Below are positions 52,206 through 62,592 of a stretch of 64,000 nucleotides of DNA, one piece after another (position 1 is the first letter of the stretch; the number at the start of each line of letters is the position of its first letter). Origin of the DNA: Procambarus clarkii (taxonomy: Eukaryota; Arthropoda; Malacostraca; Decapoda; Cambaridae). Position numbers and translations under genes: made by a program. Under the pieces are notes generated by a model, which saw only the letters and a list, made by a program, of their open reading frames with translations, ran no database searches and was not told where the DNA came from. The stretch is taken from contig NC_091208.1 in NCBI RefSeq assembly GCF_040958095.1, positions 15,901,452 to 15,965,451 on the forward strand. Direction: 5' to 3'.

Positions 52206-54896
52206 TGGGTTCAATGGCGCCTGCTATTGTTTGTGCGTCTTTGAATGTTCTTGGTCTGAATGCTTTGGTGGTCCAATTGGGCCTTGTGGATGTGCTTCGG
52301 GAGCAGCGGGTGGATGTGGCTCTGATCCAAGAGCACAATGTTCGGGATGTGTCTCTGTTGCAGGGGTTGTGTGCTGAGTATCATGTTGTGTTGAACCCTT
52401 TGGGGGAACGCTGATGTTGTTTTCGCGGAGGGCATCTATTTCCGTGCTTCACACGGAAATGGATGAAGAAGGGCGGGTCTTGTTTGTTCGGGCTGAGTAT
52501 TTGGGGGTTGTGATTCCGTTATTGACGGTGTACGCCCCTTCTGGGGTGGCGCATCGTCAGGACCGGGAGCTGTTTTTTCGGGAGGGGCTTTTGCCATACC
52601 TGCGGCATGATACGTGGGATTTGATCTTTGGGGGGGATTTTAATTGTGTTACGTGTGTGAGGGATTGCTCTAGTGCTCACCCTCGGAATGTTTCGGCCGC
52701 TTTAATTGAGGTTTTGCGTGCGTGCGGGTTTCGCGATGCGGCTGTTTTGTGTGGCGGCTCGTTGGAGTATACCTTCGCTGCGCGTGGGGCGAGTTCTAGG
52801 TTGGATAGGTTCTATGTTTCTGGTGGGAAGTGTTCGGTTTTTTATTTTCGCACGGTCCCGGTGGCTTTCTCGGATCATTGTTTGGTGGTTGTCCGGGTTG
52901 GTGTCCGGAGTCAGGTGGGGGTGGGGCCTGGGTGGGGAAACTAAATTGTCGGTTATTGCGTTGTCCACGTATTTGTGCGCAGTTTCGGGCCTGGTGGGTT
53001 GACATCGTTGCCCGGAAGGCTGATTTCTCCTCTTTGTTCGTTTGGTGGGAGTGGTGTAAGGTGGAGTGTCGGAGGTTTTTTGGGATTGTTGCTAAGCGGG
53101 AGGCTGCCGGGAGGTTTGGTCTGCTGCGGTTACTTCAGGCGCGTTTGTCTTCTTTATATGTGCAGTTGAATGCTGGGGTTGACTGCTTTAGTGAGATTGC
53201 TGAGTGTAAGGAGCATATTTGTGATTTGCGTGCGGTGTTGGCTGACGGTGTTCGCGTGCGTGCTCGTGTAGCTGAGCGGGTGGATGGGGAGAGGCTCTCT
53301 CCCTTTCTTTTAGGGAGGGAGAAGGCTGCTCGGGGTTCCGTTCTTCTCAAGGGCCTTCGGCGGCCTGATGGGTCTGTGATTTCTAGCACGGAGGGTGTTC
53401 TGCTTACCGCGCGGCAGGAGTTGGAGGCACTCTATGGGGAAGTGCGTGGGGATAGTGTGCTCGCGGGATCCTTTTTGGACAGGTGCTTCCCTGGTTTGTC
53501 GCGCTCGGAGTGTGACCGGTTGGTGCAGGATGTTTCCATGGTGGAGCTCCTGGAGGTGGTTCGGTCGTTTTGTTCTGGGAGAGTGCCGGGTGCGGATGGC
53601 CTGCCCATTGAGTTCTACCTTACCTTTTGGGATGTGTTGGGGGAGGTGCTTTTGGAAGTGGTGCGGGCGTGTTTGCGTTTGGGTGCTCTGCCTGATTCCT
53701 TTTGTGACGGGATCGTGCGGCTGCTCCCAAAGCCGGGCGATTTGCAGTTGTTTTCCAATTGGAGGCCTATTACGCTCTTAAATGTTGATTATAAAATTCT
53801 TTCTAAGGTTTTAGCGCGTCGTTGTCGGGGTGTAGTTGCGTCGGTGGTCTCTATGGAGCAATTTTGTGGTGTGCCTGGCCGTGCCCTGATGCATTGCAAT
53901 GCCTTACTTCGTGACGTGCTTCTCTATGCGTCCGAGTATCGGCTTTCGGCGGCTATGATCAGCTTGGACTGGTCAAAGGCCTTCGATCGGGTGTCTTTAG
54001 AGTTGGTTTTTAGTGCTATGGAGAGGCTTGGTTTTCCGGTGGTGTTTGTGGGGTGGGTCCGTTTGTTGTATGTCCGGAGTCACAGTCGCGTTTGTGTGAA
54101 TGGGTTTTTTAGTTCATTTTTTCCTATTTGCCGTTCCGTTCGTCAGGGGTGTCCCATGTCCATGCTTTTGTATGTGATTTTTCAGGAACCTCTTTTCCGG
54201 GCAGTGAAAGCGTGTTCCTTGATTGTGCCTCCTTGTCTGCCGTCCGGTCTCCGGCTACCCGTTTGCGGGTATGCTGACGACACCGTTCTGTTTGTAGCTT
54301 CGGAGGGTTCTGTTGGAGCTGTCCAGGACGTTCTCCTGCGGTTTGAGTCCGCTACGGGGGCCGTTCTTAATCGGGCGAAGTCGGGGTTGATGGGGATCGG
54401 TGAGTGGGCCTCCCGCCTGGTGTGGGATAGGTCGTGGTTTCCGGTGGTATCCTCGATTCGGGTTCTTGGGGTTACTTGGTTTGCCTCCTATGACCACTCC
54501 TTGGAGTGGAATTGGGGTGCTGTCTTTCGGTCGGTTGGTGTTGCGGTTGGCCTTTTGTCGCGTCGTCCTTTGACGATTTATCAGAGGGGACTGCTTGTTG
54601 CGTGTAAGGTCTTGTCGCGTGTCTGGTTTGTGGCTCGTTGTTTCCCGTTGGATCGGCGGAAAGCCTTGAGTTTGGAGAGTGTGGTGTACAGATATGTATG
54701 GTGTGGGCGTTATCAACCGGTGCGCCGTTCGACGTTGGTGTTAGGGGTGAGAGAGGGAGGTGTTGGCATTCCTGACGTCTTCACGAAGGCCAAGGCCCTC
54801 TTCTGGGTCTCGTTGCGTCAGGGGCTGGTTCTCGGTGGGGGGTTGAATACGCTGGGTGCTTTTTTTCTGCTCGCTTCGCTTCAGTTTTTTGGTTGA
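52205..54896 (+). pseudogene. LINE-E ORF2: endonuclease and reverse transcriptase, frameshifted
   Basis: An apurinic-type endonuclease followed by RT. Endonuclease in two frames: 52205-52412 (ASLNVLGLN, VALIQEHNV) and 52414-52944 (LTVYAPSGVAHR, LIFGGDFNCV, SRLDRFYVS, AFSDHCLVVV). A frame change near 52412 and another in the G-rich run near 52925 lead into the frame of 52830-54896. RT: LLPKPGDLQLFSNWRPITLL, SLDWSKAFDRVSLELVF, SVRQGCPMSMLLYVIFQEPL and the catalytic GYADDTVLFVA. RQGCP and the NWRPITLLN block point to the Tx1/L1 group. An in-frame TGA at 54894-54896 then interrupts the C-terminal part. This copy is inactive through at least two frameshifts and one stop. Confidence 0.88.
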
Positions 54897-54905
54897 TTTG
54901 GGGGT

Positions 54906-55613
54906 TTGTCAGGAGGTGGCCTTGTTTACCCCCCCCCCCCTGTTTATTCTTGGGCCGTGGGGATTCTTCGGGAGCTCTGCCGCCATCCTGGGTTTCTGTC
55001 CTTCTCGTGCAAGGCTGTGTATGGGGTGTTGTTGCCCCGGGTGCGGCCTCGAGTGGAGGGCTTATTCCCGTGTTGGGATTGGGGTGGTATCTGGTCGTGT
55101 TCGGGGGCACGGTTCTTGGTGCCTCAGCAGCGTAAATTGCTGTTTCGGGTTCTGCATTTGTCGCTGGCGACAAATGAGCAGTTGTGTATGCTCGGCTTGC
55201 GTGATTCTGGGGTGTGTGTTCATTGTGGTTTAAGTGAATCGCAGGTGCATGTATTTTATTTTTGTGTCCGGTTACAGGGGTTGGTGGACTGGTTTCGGGA
55301 TGTCCTGGAGGTGTTTTGTGGTCCGGGTTGTCGGGGTGATGTTTTGCAGTTTTTGTTTTTGTATTTTCCGGTTTATTCGCAGCGGGTGCGTAATACATTA
55401 TGTGTTTTGGTTGCTGATTATGTGTTTTGTGTGTGGGTTGGGAGGCGGGAGGGTTTTGGGGTTGCCCGAATTTTAGGATTTTTGCGGGGGCGCATGCGGT
55501 TTACCTGGTGGTGGTTGCAGCGCGCTTATCCGGAGGAGTTTGGTCGGTGGTTCACAGATGCCTATGTTCGTGGGGTTGCCTTTGGGTTGGTAGGTGCCTT
55601 GGTGGGACGGTGA
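54906..55613 (+). pseudogene. LINE-E ORF2 C-terminal domain with CCHC motif
   Basis: Continues in the RT frame after the TGA at 54896, with 235 open residues. It contains LLFRVLHLSLATNEQLCMLG and the zinc-finger-like CVHCGLSESQVHVFYFC (C-x2-C-x7-H-x4-C), common in the C-terminus of Tx1-type ORF2 proteins, then WWWLQRAYPEEFGRWF and a stop at 55611-55613. The same domain is encoded by the minus-strand copy at 63982-63506. It may contact target DNA or element RNA; its role is not settled. Confidence 0.82.
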
Positions 55614-56502
55614 TGTTCTCGTCTTGAGTGGGGTTGGGGTGTCGATGTGGGTTTAGAGGGGTTGAGGGGTTGAGGGGTTTGCTTTGCTATGCGCTCCCTT
55701 TCCGCTTCTTTGAGTGTCCTTGGCGGGGGATGCGTGTGATTGTTTGTCTCCCCCCTTGAGATGCTGCTGCTCCTGTGTGAGTGTGGTGTGTTTCCGTACC
55801 TCCGGGTGCCGGTTGTGTCCGTATGCGTGTGGGTGTGTGGTTTTGAGGGGGGTTTTGGCTCCTGCGTGGGCCTGGTTTTCTACTGTACTGTTTTCTACTG
55901 TTCTTTTTGTGGCCGTGTTTCGCTTTGGCCTGTGACCCATTATTTTGCGTGCTTGGGTGCTGTGTGGTGTGCCGTGGTGGTGTGGGTGGTATGGGTGTGT
56001 TTGTCTTGTTGTTTAGGGTGTGTTTAGTGTGTGTGTACATAATTTCTTCTCATTTAGTGTATGTCTTTTCCTGGGTAGCGCATGTATGGTCCTATGCTCC
56101 TTTGTTCTTCTGTGTGTGTCGTAGGCGTGGTTTTGTGCACGTGATTTTCCATCTACGTCTGTGTATGTTTTATGTTATTGGTTCCAGGTGTGTTTAACTG
56201 TTATTTATGTACTTTATTGTTTTCTTTATTTTTCATGTAATTTTCTTCGCCATGTTCTGTGTTGCTATGTAGATATGAACTGTTTAGCCTATTGTTTCCA
56301 TGTACTGTTTTAGCACTTATTTCCCTGTACTGTTTAGCTCATTGCTTCAATGCGTTTTTATTTTGTTCAGCGCTTGTGTTTGTTTTGCGGTTACTGTTTT
56401 TGTTTAGTGTACAGACTGTTTATTCCTGTGTACTGTTCCTTCATTGGTTTAATTGATGTGTACAGATTTTCGTTGTTTTGTGTGTTCTTGTATTTGTGTA
56501 AT

Positions 56503-56506
<4 letters not shown>
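55614..56506 (+). other. LINE-E 3' UTR
   Basis: G/T-rich and then T-rich non-coding region, matched in reverse by 62583-63505. Contains repeated TGTACTGTTTAGC-like words near 56290-56420. Confidence 0.8.
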
Positions 56507-56533
<27 letters not shown>

Positions 56534-56665
56534 TCGCATCAGAGCGGGTTTTTATATATATACTATATAGATGTCATGTCTGTGACAGGGAAAAAAACAT
56601 GCTTTTTTGAAAAAACTGTTTTTCATGGTAGGAAAATCTTCGAAACCTCTTTACCGATTGCTTTG
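56534..56665 (+). repeat. 131-bp duplication, right of LINE-E
   Basis: Counterpart of 49932-50062, starting directly after the poly(A). Confidence 0.9.
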
Positions 56666-57084
56666 AAATTTTGACACTACGTTGCACTCGAATAGGCGCA
56701 TGTTTTAATATACCTACTATACACATGCCCGACCTGAAACATGAGAAAACATGCTTTTTTTGAAAAACAGCGCCCTCTGTTGGACGTAAGAGCAACGCAC
56801 GCTGTAATCTCCGAAAGTTTTTCACCGATTGCTTTAAATTTTTGACACAACGTTCCATTCGAATACGCGCGTTTTTATATATCTACTATATAGATGCCAC
56901 ACCTGTGACAGTTAAAAACATACTTTTCTTAGAAAAACAGCGCCATCTGTTGCATGTAAGAGCAACATTCGCTATACAACATACGTTACAATTCCATTTC
57001 AGTGTTTCCGATAGCATTGCTAAATTGAATTTTCATAGATTTCGATTGATTTTCATTTTGATTTAGTTATTTTGTGTGACGTTG

Positions 57085-57455
57085 CAACCCGTTCTCGCAA
57101 ATTTAATAAGTCAATATTGACTTATTAAATATGTGCATAGGTGACATACTTAACATAATAGATACCCTTAAAAAGATTCATAGAAAACACCGACCTTACC
57201 TAACCTTGTTAGTATCTTAAGATAAGCATCTTATTGCTTCGTAATTACAATTATTACCTAACCTATAATAGGTATAGGTTAAGTAATAATTGTAATTACG
57301 AAGCAATAAGATGCTTATCTTAAGATACTAACAAGGTTAGGTAAGGTCGGTGTTTTCTATGAATCTTTTTAGGGGTATCTATTATGTTTAGTATATCACC
57401 TATTAACTACGTGCATAAGTCAATATTGACTTTACGAATTTGCGAGAACGGGTTG
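57085..57455. mobile_element. Palindromic MITE inside the left Helitron
   Basis: A 371-bp element that folds on itself almost end to end. CAACCCGTTCTCGCAAATT at the left pairs with 57437-57455, and the arms meet near 57270 (CCTATAATAGGTATAGG). The mismatches are mainly near the ends. The right Helitron lacks it. No coding. Confidence 0.88.
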
Positions 57456-58051
57456 GACATTGTCTTGGAATTGAGCTGTGGGTTTTACCATACCATTCAT
57501 TTTGTGAGTATAGTATATTTTTTATTTTTTCGTTGTTTTTCACTACTTTTTTTAACTGTTCTTCTTATTTTAAAGTGATTGGAACATGAGAACATTTGAT
57601 GTTCCCAATTTTCTGATGGGAACATCATATCATTTGGGAATGCATCCGACGAGGGAGTGGGGAATGGTGATGATGACTAGGGGACAGAGTGGGGGATGGT
57701 GGGGAAGACGAGGGGACAAGGGAGGGGGTAATTGTTGGGAGGACGAGGGGACGGGGGAGTTGGAGATTGTGGGGACGAGGGGACAGGGGAATGAGAACAT
57801 TAGGGAGGACAAGGGAAAAGGCGAATGGGGGATGGTAGAGAGGAAGAGGGGGCGAATGGTAGTGAGGACGAGGAGACGGGGGAGTGGGAGATGGTGGAGA
57901 GGACGAGGGGATGGTGGAGTGGTGAATGGTGGGGAAGGACGAGGGGATGGTGGAGTGGTGGATGGAGGGTAGGACTGGAGGACAGGGGAAGGCTGCTGTG
58001 GCTCAGCAACGCACATGCGCTGCTGAGCCACAGGAAACCTTTAATGCCTAG

Positions 58052-60101
58052 AGACCTGAAAGTTGTAGTATTAAAAGCTATGACAACTTTTATAATAATA
58101 GGTATTTGTATGGTCAGCACAGTAACCGGACCCAGGCAATATGATGTAGTCATTCTCGTCCGGGGCAGTTCCCATGACGTTAAAGACGCAACACCTATAT
58201 GCAGAGTATTACGCTCCACAACGAACCATAATGCAGCACTTCAGTAGATGGCCTATTCACAGGGTGGAAGGGGCCGCCATCCATCAAACAAAATCAACAG
58301 AAATAAATCGGCCAGCCTGCATATGTGAGGCTCCACTATTTTCAAGGTCACAGGTCGGCGCACAAAATTTGAAGTTGGTGGCACATACATAAATATCTGG
58401 AGTCTGCACAGCACTCTCAACAAAACTTGACATACACAGGCAACAAACCGTAGTACTTGAGAGCTGGTGGAGAGATGTGCAATAAGTATGTTGATCATGA
58501 AGGCGTTCCTGGCACCATATCCTCATTCCCTGACCGGGCGAAGTGCTAGACCTAATAGCTATAGTTGGTGCCACAGCAGTGCCCACTGCACAAACGGCTC
58601 CTTTGTTTATCCACACAATTTTTGTAATTAAAGTTTCTAACTCTCAATCGTCAAAGCACTACTACAAATCAACTAATGTAGAAGTGGGAGAGATAAGGCA
58701 TGACTCAAAGATCTACACTAAACTGAGGCTGCATTGTCTTATGGTCACTAGCGTCTTCGATCGAAGAACATGCCAATCACGGCTCAGTGGTAGTATGACA
58801 CAAGAGCTATTTTAGTGTACCTGATTCACTTGTTTAGGCCCAATAGGCCAGTGAGGAGGGGAGGCCTCCCCTCGCAGGCCCGCAACAAGACTACAAATAT
58901 CACTTCTAATTTACCAGTGCAGGTGATAACCAAGTTTCAGACACAGATGGTGTGTATGTGTGTCCCAGATTGGCTAATAGGCTTCGTAACTGCAGTAAGT
59001 CCAATTACACCACCTACAACGAGTGCAAAAGCAGGGGAGGACTCCACAAACGTCCATCCCTTAAGTTGCCTATGCAGGAACTGTGACACATATTAAGCCA
59101 AGTATATCACGTCCTAGCGTTTCCGCGCCCAAGAATCCGGTCCCGCAACGACGCGCATATATGTGTTTATGGAGAGAACGATATAAGAAGAGTATCTCCA
59201 CACATGTGTAACCCGCAGCAAAATTAGACTGTAGTGAACTGATCCATTTCATCTTTGTAATCTTGAGCAATCCGTCAACATGTCGCTTAGTAAACTGTTG
59301 GTAGGAATCTAAGATACAATTCCCGGTGTTTTGACTAAAATTCCTGGTGAATTAACGAAACATTACGAACTATTGTGACTCGGTTAAATTTCCATCCACC
59401 GTGCTGGCCTACCCCGTGTGTCTAGCCAGTGGGTTTCTCATCTTGGATACCATCACTTCACCAATGGTGGGTACACGCCTCCTCTAACTACACCCTGGCT
59501 GTGAGACCACGTGCGCTTGCCTCGTCCGCCACCTTTGGACTATTGTTTTAGATTTAGCTACCCAGAACGAAGTGTCCATGTAGCACGGGCTATGGTGAGC
59601 CCGTAAGGGGACACCATCTTTAGGCAAGCGTCTCCGGTCTTATGACCCAGCGGCCACGTCTCCCGCTCGCCACCCCAGCGTCCTGAGCTATGCTTCTCCA
59701 TCTCACCTCACTAGTGTCCTGCACAAGGGATATACCACTTGTGGTCTGTGAGGCTTGATCTTTTATCAACGGCAGAGGTCTACTGTGTGTGAGAGATTGT
59801 ATGAATGTAAGCCGGTTTATCAAAGTGAGTACTCCTTAATTAATTAATGTATCATTATCAAGAAGTGAATATTCCTTGCAGACAATATTCCCTGCTGAAT
59901 ATTCCTTGAAGAAATATTCAGCAATATTTCTTGTGTTGAATTCAAGTCAGCCTCACGGCCTGTTGTTTTTCAGTAGCCCGCAACGGGAGAGTAACACAGA
60001 CCGAGGAAGCAAGTAAAGAGTAAATGCAAGTACTGTGTATCTGTGTAATCACCGAGGCTTGGCCTGAGTGTATTTTACACCTTTACCACATTTAGTTACT
60101 A
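58052..60101. other. Host-like DNA between the two Helitrons
   Basis: 2 kb with no repeat, exon or RNA gene I can support. The short open frames are interrupted and show no domain. Probably intron of the BBOX-like gene or intergenic. Confidence 0.5.
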
Positions 60102-61584
60102 CTAGCAGTACCCGCCCACGCGTTGCTATGGCTCAGCAACGCATGTGTGTTGCTGAGCCACAGCAACTTTCCCTGTCCCTCAGTCCTCACCACCATTTCC
60201 CCCTCACCCGTCTCCTCGGCCTCCAAACCATTCCCCACTCCACCGTCCCCCCGTCCCCCCGTCCTCCCCAACATTCCCCATTCAACCATCCCCTCTTCCT
60301 TCCCACTATGCCCCACTCCCCTGTCCCTTTGTCCTCCCCACCATTTTCCATTCCCCTATCCCCTCGTCTCTACCATCCCAAACTTCCCAGTCCCCTCGTC
60401 CTTCCCCACCATTACCCCTCCCCCCCCCCCCTCCCTTGTCCCCCCATCCTCCCCACCATCTCTCACTTCCGTCCCCTCGTCATCCCCACCATTCTCCACT
60501 CCCTCGTCCGATGCATTCTCAAATGGTCTGATGTTCCCATCAGAAAATTGGGAACATCAAGTGATCTGATGTTCCCATCACTGAAATATAAGAAAAACAG
60601 TTAAAAAATGAAATGAAAATATGAAAAAATAAAAAATAAACTATACTCACAAAATGAACAGTATAATACACAACACAGCTCAATTCCAATGCAATTCACA
60701 CAAAATAATTAAATCAAAATGAAAATAAATAAAAATATATGAAAATTCAATTTATCAATGCAGTCAGAAACATTGAAATGAAATTGTAGCATATTTAGTA
60801 TAGCATGTGTGTTGCTCTTACATGCAACAGGTGGCGCTGTTTTTCAAGAAAAGTATAGTTTTACCTGTCACAGGTGTGGCATCTATACTTACAAAATGAA
60901 CGATATGGTAAACAACACAGCTCAATACCAACACATTGTCACACAAAATAATTAAGTCAAAATGAAAATAAATCGAAATCTATGGAAATTAAATTTATCA
61001 ATGCAATCGGAAACATTGAAATGGAATCGTAACATATTTGGTACAACCTGTGTTGCTATTACGTGCAACAGATGGCGCTGTTTTTTCAAGAAAAGCATGT
61101 TTATGCATGTCACAGATGTGGTATTAATATAGGAGATTCATCAAAACACACGCGAATTCGAAAGAAACGTTGTGTCAAAATTTCAAAGCAATTGATGAAG
61201 AACTTTCGGAAATTACAACGTGTGTTGCTCTTACGTCCAACAGATGGCGGCGTTTAAAAAAAAACATGTTTTTTCCTGTCCCTGGTGAGGCATGTATATA
61301 GTAGGTATATAAAAACATGCGTTTTTTTTAATGCAACGTTGTGTCAAAATTTCAAGGCAATCGGTAAAGAGGTTTCGAAGATTTCCCTCACTTGAAAATA
61401 AGTTTTTTTTTCAGAAAAAACATGTTTTTTTTCGGTCACAGACGTGGTATCTATATAATATGTATATAACACCCCGCTCGGATGCGAATAGAACGTTGTG
61501 TGAAAATTTCAAAGCAATCGGTGAAGAACTTTAGGAGATTAGCGATTTTGAACAAACGCACATTTCCATTTTTATTCATATAGA
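60102..61584 (-). mobile_element. Non-autonomous Helitron, right copy, complete
   Basis: On the minus strand it starts TCTATATGAATAAAAATGG (61584) and ends GGGTACTGCTAG (60102), with A before the 5' TC and T after CTAG, the A/T insertion site typical of Helitrons. A strong hairpin sits just before the end: 60122-60140 pairs with 60149-60167 (19-bp arms, one mismatch). No Rep/helicase gene, no terminal duplication. 1,483 bp. Confidence 0.85.
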
Positions 61585-62552
61585 TTGTTTTATAATAATT
61601 GTGTGTATTGTTGGTGCGGTTTTTATAGATACCGTCACTGAACTTTAATATACATCATTCCATGTATGTTTTCTTTTCTTTTCTCGTTCCAGGAGAAAAC
61701 CTGATTACAAAGTAAATGGATTTACCCCAGTTATTTACCTGTGATTGCAGGTCTCTGTGATTTATTGATTTGTCATTTATTATGGTGACAGTGTTGTGTT
61801 GTGTTATTTAGCACTGGAGTTAATGCTGTGTTGTTGGTGTGCATGGCCCGGTGTAGTATTAATTGTGATTAATTAATTGAAGTGTCAATGAATTGTAATT
61901 AGTGTTACTAATTAGCATCATTAGTGACATGTAAGGTGATTAGCAACATGTTGCCTAATTCTTATTTGACAAGCGTTCTATGTCATCAGCTTAGTGTTAA
62001 AGCAATTCTTCGTGAGTTAATTAACTGTCAAGTGACACTAATTAGTATGGTCACTTGACAGTAATTAGTGCGGTCACTCACTGATTGCTACTTACCCGGT
62101 GTTTTGAATAATTAACTTTGTTATGCAGTGGTTGATTGGCCGAATGTCTGTGTTGACAGCTCTTGAATTAATGTAAATTACCCTGCATTTGATTGATGTC
62201 CAGGAGACAGTAATTAACGTAATTAGAGTTGCTAATTAACGTAATTGAGTTAAACTTGCTGTTTTGATTGAAATTTATTGGATCAATTGTCTTGTGTTTG
62301 TCATAGTACTGTAACGTAATTGATTGCCTGTCGTCCGGAGAGACGAGCTTTAATGTAATTAACTTGTTGGACAGAAGACTGCCTCTGTGGCAGGTCTGTC
62401 TGTTGTGTCTTTGTTGTTGTAATTAAATTGTTTTACCGCAGTTGGTGAGCTTGTGTCCGATTGAGCACCTGCTGCTTAGATTAGTTCAACTTGATTCAAC
62501 CGCGAACGGCCAGAACCAGACGTTCGACTATACTAGCTGGAATGCTTAGTTT

Positions 62553-62555
<3 letters not shown>
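61585..62555. other. AT-rich unassigned DNA
   Basis: Rich in TTAATT/AATTAA words (61860-62290), with no coding or RNA gene seen. It ends at the poly(T) of the minus-strand LINE-E. Confidence 0.5.

Positions 62556-62592
<37 letters not shown>

Larger units (their letters stand above)
50063..56533 (+). mobile_element. LINE-E (Tx1/L1-like) with poly(A), 6.5 kb
   Basis: A two-ORF non-LTR retrotransposon: ORF1 50142-52205, ORF2 52205-55613 (broken), 3' UTR 55614-56506, 27 A at 56507-56533. The coding strand is strongly G+T-rich, unlike the A/C-rich LINE-A. It is bounded by the 131-132 bp duplication. A second copy lies at 62556-64000 on the minus strand. Confidence 0.92.
49835..58051 (+). mobile_element. 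Non-autonomous Helitron, left copy, interrupted
   Basis: Starts TCTATATAAATAAAAACGG, a common Helitron 5' end, and continues through several related 130-200 bp subunits with CCGATTGCTTTGAAATTTT and AACAGCGCCATCTGTTG, then a G/A-rich part (57600-57990). It ends after a hairpin (57996-58008 / 58021-58033) at CTAG 58048-58051. LINE-E (50063-56533) and a MITE (57085-57455) interrupt it. It is homologous over its whole length to the inverted copy at 60102-61584. The 3' end is more diverged than in that copy, so the exact end is uncertain. Confidence 0.75.

Noticed and set aside
57586..58247. ORFs on both strands in the G/A-rich part of the left Helitron (and C/T-rich part of the right at 60068-60604)
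   Set aside because: Low-complexity purine-rich sequence; mirror-image in the two Helitrons and no domain.
58815..59096. A host exon in the DNA between the Helitrons
   Set aside because: No family motif and no convincing splice sites around it.
49835..61584. One 12-kb foldback element with long inverted ends
   Set aside because: Each arm has its own Helitron-type 5' TC and 3' hairpin-CTAG end, so two separate inverted elements explain it better.
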